A DNA stretch of 7,655 bases, from positions 1-7,655 of the forward strand of contig CAKZLA010000100.1 in NCBI GenBank assembly GCA_937124525.1, in the 5' to 3' direction. The notes beneath the pieces were generated by a model. That model had not been told where the DNA came from, did not search any database, and was given only the letters and a program-made list of their open reading frames with translations. Shown piece after piece: positions 4,726 through 7,655 of this stretch. The translations under genes and the position numbers were made by a program. The DNA is from an uncultured Desulfobacterium sp. GTDB taxonomy: Bacteria > Desulfobacterota > Desulfobacteria > Desulfobacterales > Desulfobacteraceae. Numbering within the stretch: the first letter of the stretch is position 1; each line of letters begins with the position of its first letter.

Positions 4726-7530
4726 ATGAAATCGTTTTTCCGTAATCTTTCCGTAAAACATAAACTCAATTTTATTATTTTGAGCATCACTTCCATTGTC
4801 CTTCTATTAAGCTTTTTCATTGCGTTTGCAAGCCAATGGGGCCTGTATCAGAAAAATTCACTGGAGGCATTGCAGACCATTGCAAACATTGTGGCTGAAA
4901 ACAGCGCAACAAATTTGTATCTTCAGGATCATGCTGTCCTGGAAAAAAATCTGCACTCCCTGGTACAAAAATCATCCATTGTGAAATCAGGCATTTTCCG
5001 GGTGGATGGCTCTTTGATTGCAGGGGATGCCATGGATATATCACAAGAATTTTATAAAGAACTGGTGCAAAATGTTCCCCTGAACCTTAATGGATATCTG
5101 ATTGAAAATCACCATATGGATATATGGGATGAGATTACCCTGGACGGCGAAATTGTGGGATTCTTGTATCTTCAGTCCAGCATGCACGATTTTTATGAGA
5201 TGATGTATCGTATTGCAGGGTATTTACTGCTCATTTTAGTTGCTGGGCTGGGATTTTCCATGTTGCTGGCCAATGGCATGCAGCGAATGATTACCCAACC
5301 TGTGCGCCAGTTGACCGATGCCATTGAAAAGGTTTCAAAAAACAAGAATTATCGTCTCCGATTGGATGAAACCCGTAAAGATGAGTTTGGTGTATTGGCC
5401 CTGGGATTTAATGAGATGCTCATTCAGATACGGCAGAGGGACAGGCATTTTGAAAAATTGGTGCGCGAACGCACATCAAAAATGAAAAAAGCCATGGAAA
5501 AAGCCATCTGTCTTGCGGATAAGGCTGAAGCTGCCAGCAAGACCAAGTCCCAATTTTTGGCCAATATGAGTCATGAAATTCGGACCCCCATGAACGGCGT
5601 TCTTGGCATGGCGGAAATGGTGCTGCAGACACAGTTGAGCCCGGAACAGCGAAATGCCATTGAAACCATCCAGTCCTCCGGTGATTCCCTGCTGGGCATT
5701 ATCAACGATATTCTGGATTTTTCTAAAATCGAGGCGGGGAAGCTGGAAATTGAAACCATTCCTTTTAACCTTCTGGACCTGGTGGATGATGTGGCCCAGA
5801 TGATGGCCCATCATGCCCATTCCAAGGGGCTTGAATTGATTATTGATGTGGCAAATAATATTTATCCAGATGTGATTTCTGACCCCAGCAGAATTCGGCA
5901 GATATTAACCAATATGATTTCCAATGCCATCAAGTTCACAGATAAGGGGGAGGTTTATGTCAAGGTCCAAACTCTGAAGACCTTTCCAGATTCAGATTTG
6001 GTGAGCTTTATGGTCCGTGACACCGGCATCGGTATGACCGAGGAGGAGCGGAACAGGTTGTTCAAGCCCTTTACCCAGGCAGATGGTTCCACCACTCGAA
6101 AATATGGGGGAACCGGTCTGGGTCTTGCCATTTCAAGGCAACTGGTGGAACTCATGGCCGGTCATATCAACTGTACCAGTCAGTCGGGGCAGGGGGCAAA
6201 GTTTCGTTTTGAGCTAAAATTGAAAAAAACCAAGGGCTCACGCACCGTTGCAAATGCCCCGGCCTTTGACCTTCAAGGGCTTCGGGGATTAATTGTTGAT
6301 GATAATGCCAATAACCGGAAGCTGCTGGCCCATCAGATGTCCTGCTGGGGGGTGGATCAGGAGAATGTGGGAAGCGGTATGGAGTGCCTGGTTTGCCTGC
6401 GCGAGGCCGTTGCTGCGGGAAAACCCTTTGACATGGTTATTTTGGATATGTACATGCCCCACATGGACGGCCTTGAAGTGACCCGGCAGATCCGCAGTGA
6501 TCCCTGTCTTAAAACCATAAAAATGGTCATACTGACATCCGTGGGCATCCGGGGGGACGCACAGCTGGCAAGGGAGGCAGGCATTGAGATGTACCTGACC
6601 AAACCCGTACGCCAAATTGATTTTTATAACAGCTTGGTGGCATTGATGCGGGGAGAGGATTTTGAAAATAATGGTTTGATTACCCAGTATAACCTTGAAA
6701 AAAATACGGAGACCTTCCACCATGCGAGCGTTCTTCTGGCCGAGGACAATATTATCAACCAACAGGTGGCCCAGGGGGTTTTGCATAAACTGGGATGTCA
6801 GGTGGATCTGGCCATGAATGGCCTTAGTGCTGTTAAAGCCGTTGATGAAAAAAAATACGATATGATTTTTATGGACTGTCAGATGCCCCGCATGGATGGA
6901 TACGAGGCCACAGGAGAGATCCGTGCCCGGGGGACGTGTGGGAAAAATGGCAAAAGAATTCCCATTGTTGCCCTGACAGCCAATGCTTTGACAGGGGACC
7001 GGGAAAAATGTCTTGCAGCGGGTATGGACGACTATATCAGCAAACCTTTTGGACAAAAACAAATTGCCAAGGTCCTTGAACGATGGCTGTCCCATGATCA
7101 CAATTTTTCCCCAAAAAAAGAGGATAACTTCCATGCTCCATTGATGGTCCCTCCACCTTTGGAGGCCAATTCAGAGGTCATTGACCCGGGGGCGCTGGAG
7201 AATATCCGCTCTCTGCAGGACCCCGGTGCCGAGGATCTGTTGACAAAAATTATTCAATTTTTTCTGGATGAGACCCCGGTTCATCTGGAACAACTGCATC
7301 AGGCCATTGAAAAAAATGATCACAAAACGGTGCGAGCCATTGCCCACAGTTTAAAATCCAGCAGCGCCAATCTGGGGGCTTTGGCCCTGTCCTCCCTGTT
7401 CAGGGAACTGGAAGAAAAAGCACGAAATAATATCCTTGCCGGTGCCCCTGCTTTGTTGATACATATCACAGACGAATTTCATAAAACAATTGAACCTCTT
7501 TCTATTCAAATGGTGGCCCATGCCCAATGA
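4726..7530 (+). CDS. Hybrid sensor histidine kinase (TM-CHASE8-like-TM-HAMP-HisKA-HATPase-REC-REC-HPt)
   Basis: This is a complete 934-residue inner-membrane protein. A short basic N-terminus is followed by TM1 (about 14-35), a periplasmic domain (about 40-160) resembling CHASE8 ([11 protein letters not shown] at 58-68), and TM2 (about 162-183). HAMP spans about 184-238 and leads by a coiled linker to HisKA with H283 in [11 protein letters not shown]. The ATPase domain has N400 (N box), D432-TGIG (G1), FKPF (446-449) and GGTGLGL from about 461. REC1 has D525/D526, D574 and K626. REC2 has E673/D674, D717 and K773. Both receivers keep the phospho-acceptor and the lysine. The C-terminal HPt has H874 in [15 protein letters not shown]. 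The layout is the BarA/ArcB-like phosphorelay H-D-(D)-H; the ligand is unknown. AAGG (4715-4718), 7 bases before the ATG, supports the start. The stop overlaps the next gene, so the two are probably co-translated. The hairpin at 4617-4645 may affect expression. Confidence 0.96.
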   Translation: MKSFFRNLSVKHKLNFIILSITSIVLLLSFFIAFASQWGLYQKNSLEALQTIANIVAENSATNLYLQDHAVLEKNLHSLVQKSSIVKSGIFRVDGSLIAGDAMDISQEFYKELVQNVPLNLNGYLIENHHMDIWDEITLDGEIVGFLYLQSSMHDFYEMMYRIAGYLLLILVAGLGFSMLLANGMQRMITQPVRQLTDAIEKVSKNKNYRLRLDETRKDEFGVLALGFNEMLIQIRQRDRHFEKLVRERTSKMKKAMEKAICLADKAEAASKTKSQFLANMSHEIRTPMNGVLGMAEMVLQTQLSPEQRNAIETIQSSGDSLLGIINDILDFSKIEAGKLEIETIPFNLLDLVDDVAQMMAHHAHSKGLELIIDVANNIYPDVISDPSRIRQILTNMISNAIKFTDKGEVYVKVQTLKTFPDSDLVSFMVRDTGIGMTEEERNRLFKPFTQADGSTTRKYGGTGLGLAISRQLVELMAGHINCTSQSGQGAKFRFELKLKKTKGSRTVANAPAFDLQGLRGLIVDDNANNRKLLAHQMSCWGVDQENVGSGMECLVCLREAVAAGKPFDMVILDMYMPHMDGLEVTRQIRSDPCLKTIKMVILTSVGIRGDAQLAREAGIEMYLTKPVRQIDFYNSLVALMRGEDFENNGLITQYNLEKNTETFHHASVLLAEDNIINQQVAQGVLHKLGCQVDLAMNGLSAVKAVDEKKYDMIFMDCQMPRMDGYEATGEIRARGTCGKNGKRIPIVALTANALTGDREKCLAAGMDDYISKPFGQKQIAKVLERWLSHDHNFSPKKEDNFHAPLMVPPPLEANSEVIDPGALENIRSLQDPGAEDLLTKIIQFFLDETPVHLEQLHQAIEKNDHKTVRAIAHSLKSSSANLGALALSSLFRELEEKARNNILAGAPALLIHITDEFHKTIEPLSIQMVAHAQ

Positions 7531-7655
7531 CAAACCAGTGACATTAACGCCAAAACTGATTCAGGTGGTTGATGATGATCCAGCCATTCGACTATTACTC
7601 CGAACCTGTCTGGAAAAAGATGGTTTCCGTGTGATAGATGCGGACAATGGTAAGA
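7520..7655 (+). CDS. Response regulator, N-terminal receiver-domain fragment, cut by right window edge
   Basis: The ATG at 7520 overlaps the end of the kinase gene by 11 bases in another frame and reads 45 residues to the edge. Residues 13-20 (LIQVVDDD) followed by [25 protein letters not shown] form the first beta-strand, acidic pocket (D18, D19), alpha-1 and beta-2 of a CheY-like receiver. The phospho-acceptor aspartate and any output domain lie outside the window, so the output is unknown (DNA binding, GGDEF, HD-GYP or single-domain are all possible). GGTGG just before 7520 is a poor ribosome site. An in-frame GTG at 7538 is an alternative start that would still keep the whole receiver. 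The overlap indicates co-transcription and translational coupling with the kinase, whose HPt is the likely phosphodonor. Confidence 0.88.
   Translation, partial: MPNDKPVTLTPKLIQVVDDDPAIRLLLRTCLEKDGFRVIDADNGK

Noticed and set aside
6289..7134. A 281-codon minus-strand open frame
   Set aside because: It is antisense to the two receiver domains of the kinase; it is His/Ile-rich and matches the mirror of conserved receiver codons rather than a protein family.
7527..7541. ATGA stop/start overlap (ATG at 7527) as the response regulator start
   Set aside because: That frame stops after four codons (TGA at 7539-7541); the receiver frame is opened by ATG 7520 or GTG 7538.

Overview
This window looks like chromosomal DNA from a Gram-negative bacterium. 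The protein style (a SNF2-family helicase with a PF12419-type N-terminus, a bacterial beta-CASP nuclease, and a large hybrid kinase ending in HPt next to a response regulator) and the moderate GC content with many A-runs and G/C-runs suggest a sulfate-reducing Desulfobacteraceae-type member of Desulfobacterota. That assignment is inference; no rRNA or species marker is present.

Layout from left to right: (1) 1-1573, minus strand, the N-terminal 524 residues of a SNF2/SWI2-type DNA-dependent ATPase; the rest lies off the left edge. (2) 1574-1996, a divergent intergenic region with candidate promoters. (3) 1997-2647, plus strand, a small class I SAM-dependent methyltransferase resembling the METTL21/Methyltransf_16 group. 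(4) 2648-2891, a leader with two copies of an ATGGCA-N7-TTGCCA dyad. (5) 2892-4469, a complete metallo-beta-lactamase/beta-CASP hydrolase of the CPSF73-like ribonuclease type. (6) 4470-4725, a gap with a perfect 12-bp hairpin whose 3' arm carries a Shine-Dalgarno-like sequence and a mini-ORF. (7) 4726-7530, a 934-residue hybrid sensor kinase (TM, CHASE8-like sensor, TM, HAMP, HisKA, HATPase, REC, REC, HPt). (8) 7520-7655, the first 45 residues of a response regulator whose start overlaps the kinase gene by 11 bases; it runs off the right edge.

The kinase and the trailing response regulator form a two-component phosphorelay operon: H283 to a receiver aspartate (D574 or D717), to HPt H874, and probably on to the downstream regulator. 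The helicase, methyltransferase and beta-CASP protein each look independently transcribed, and nothing in the sequence ties them into one pathway. I see no mobile element, CRISPR array, tRNA or rRNA. The least explained signals are the non-coding ones: the paired dyads before the beta-CASP gene and the hairpin/mini-ORF leader before the kinase. I do not see convincing evidence of an entirely new system.
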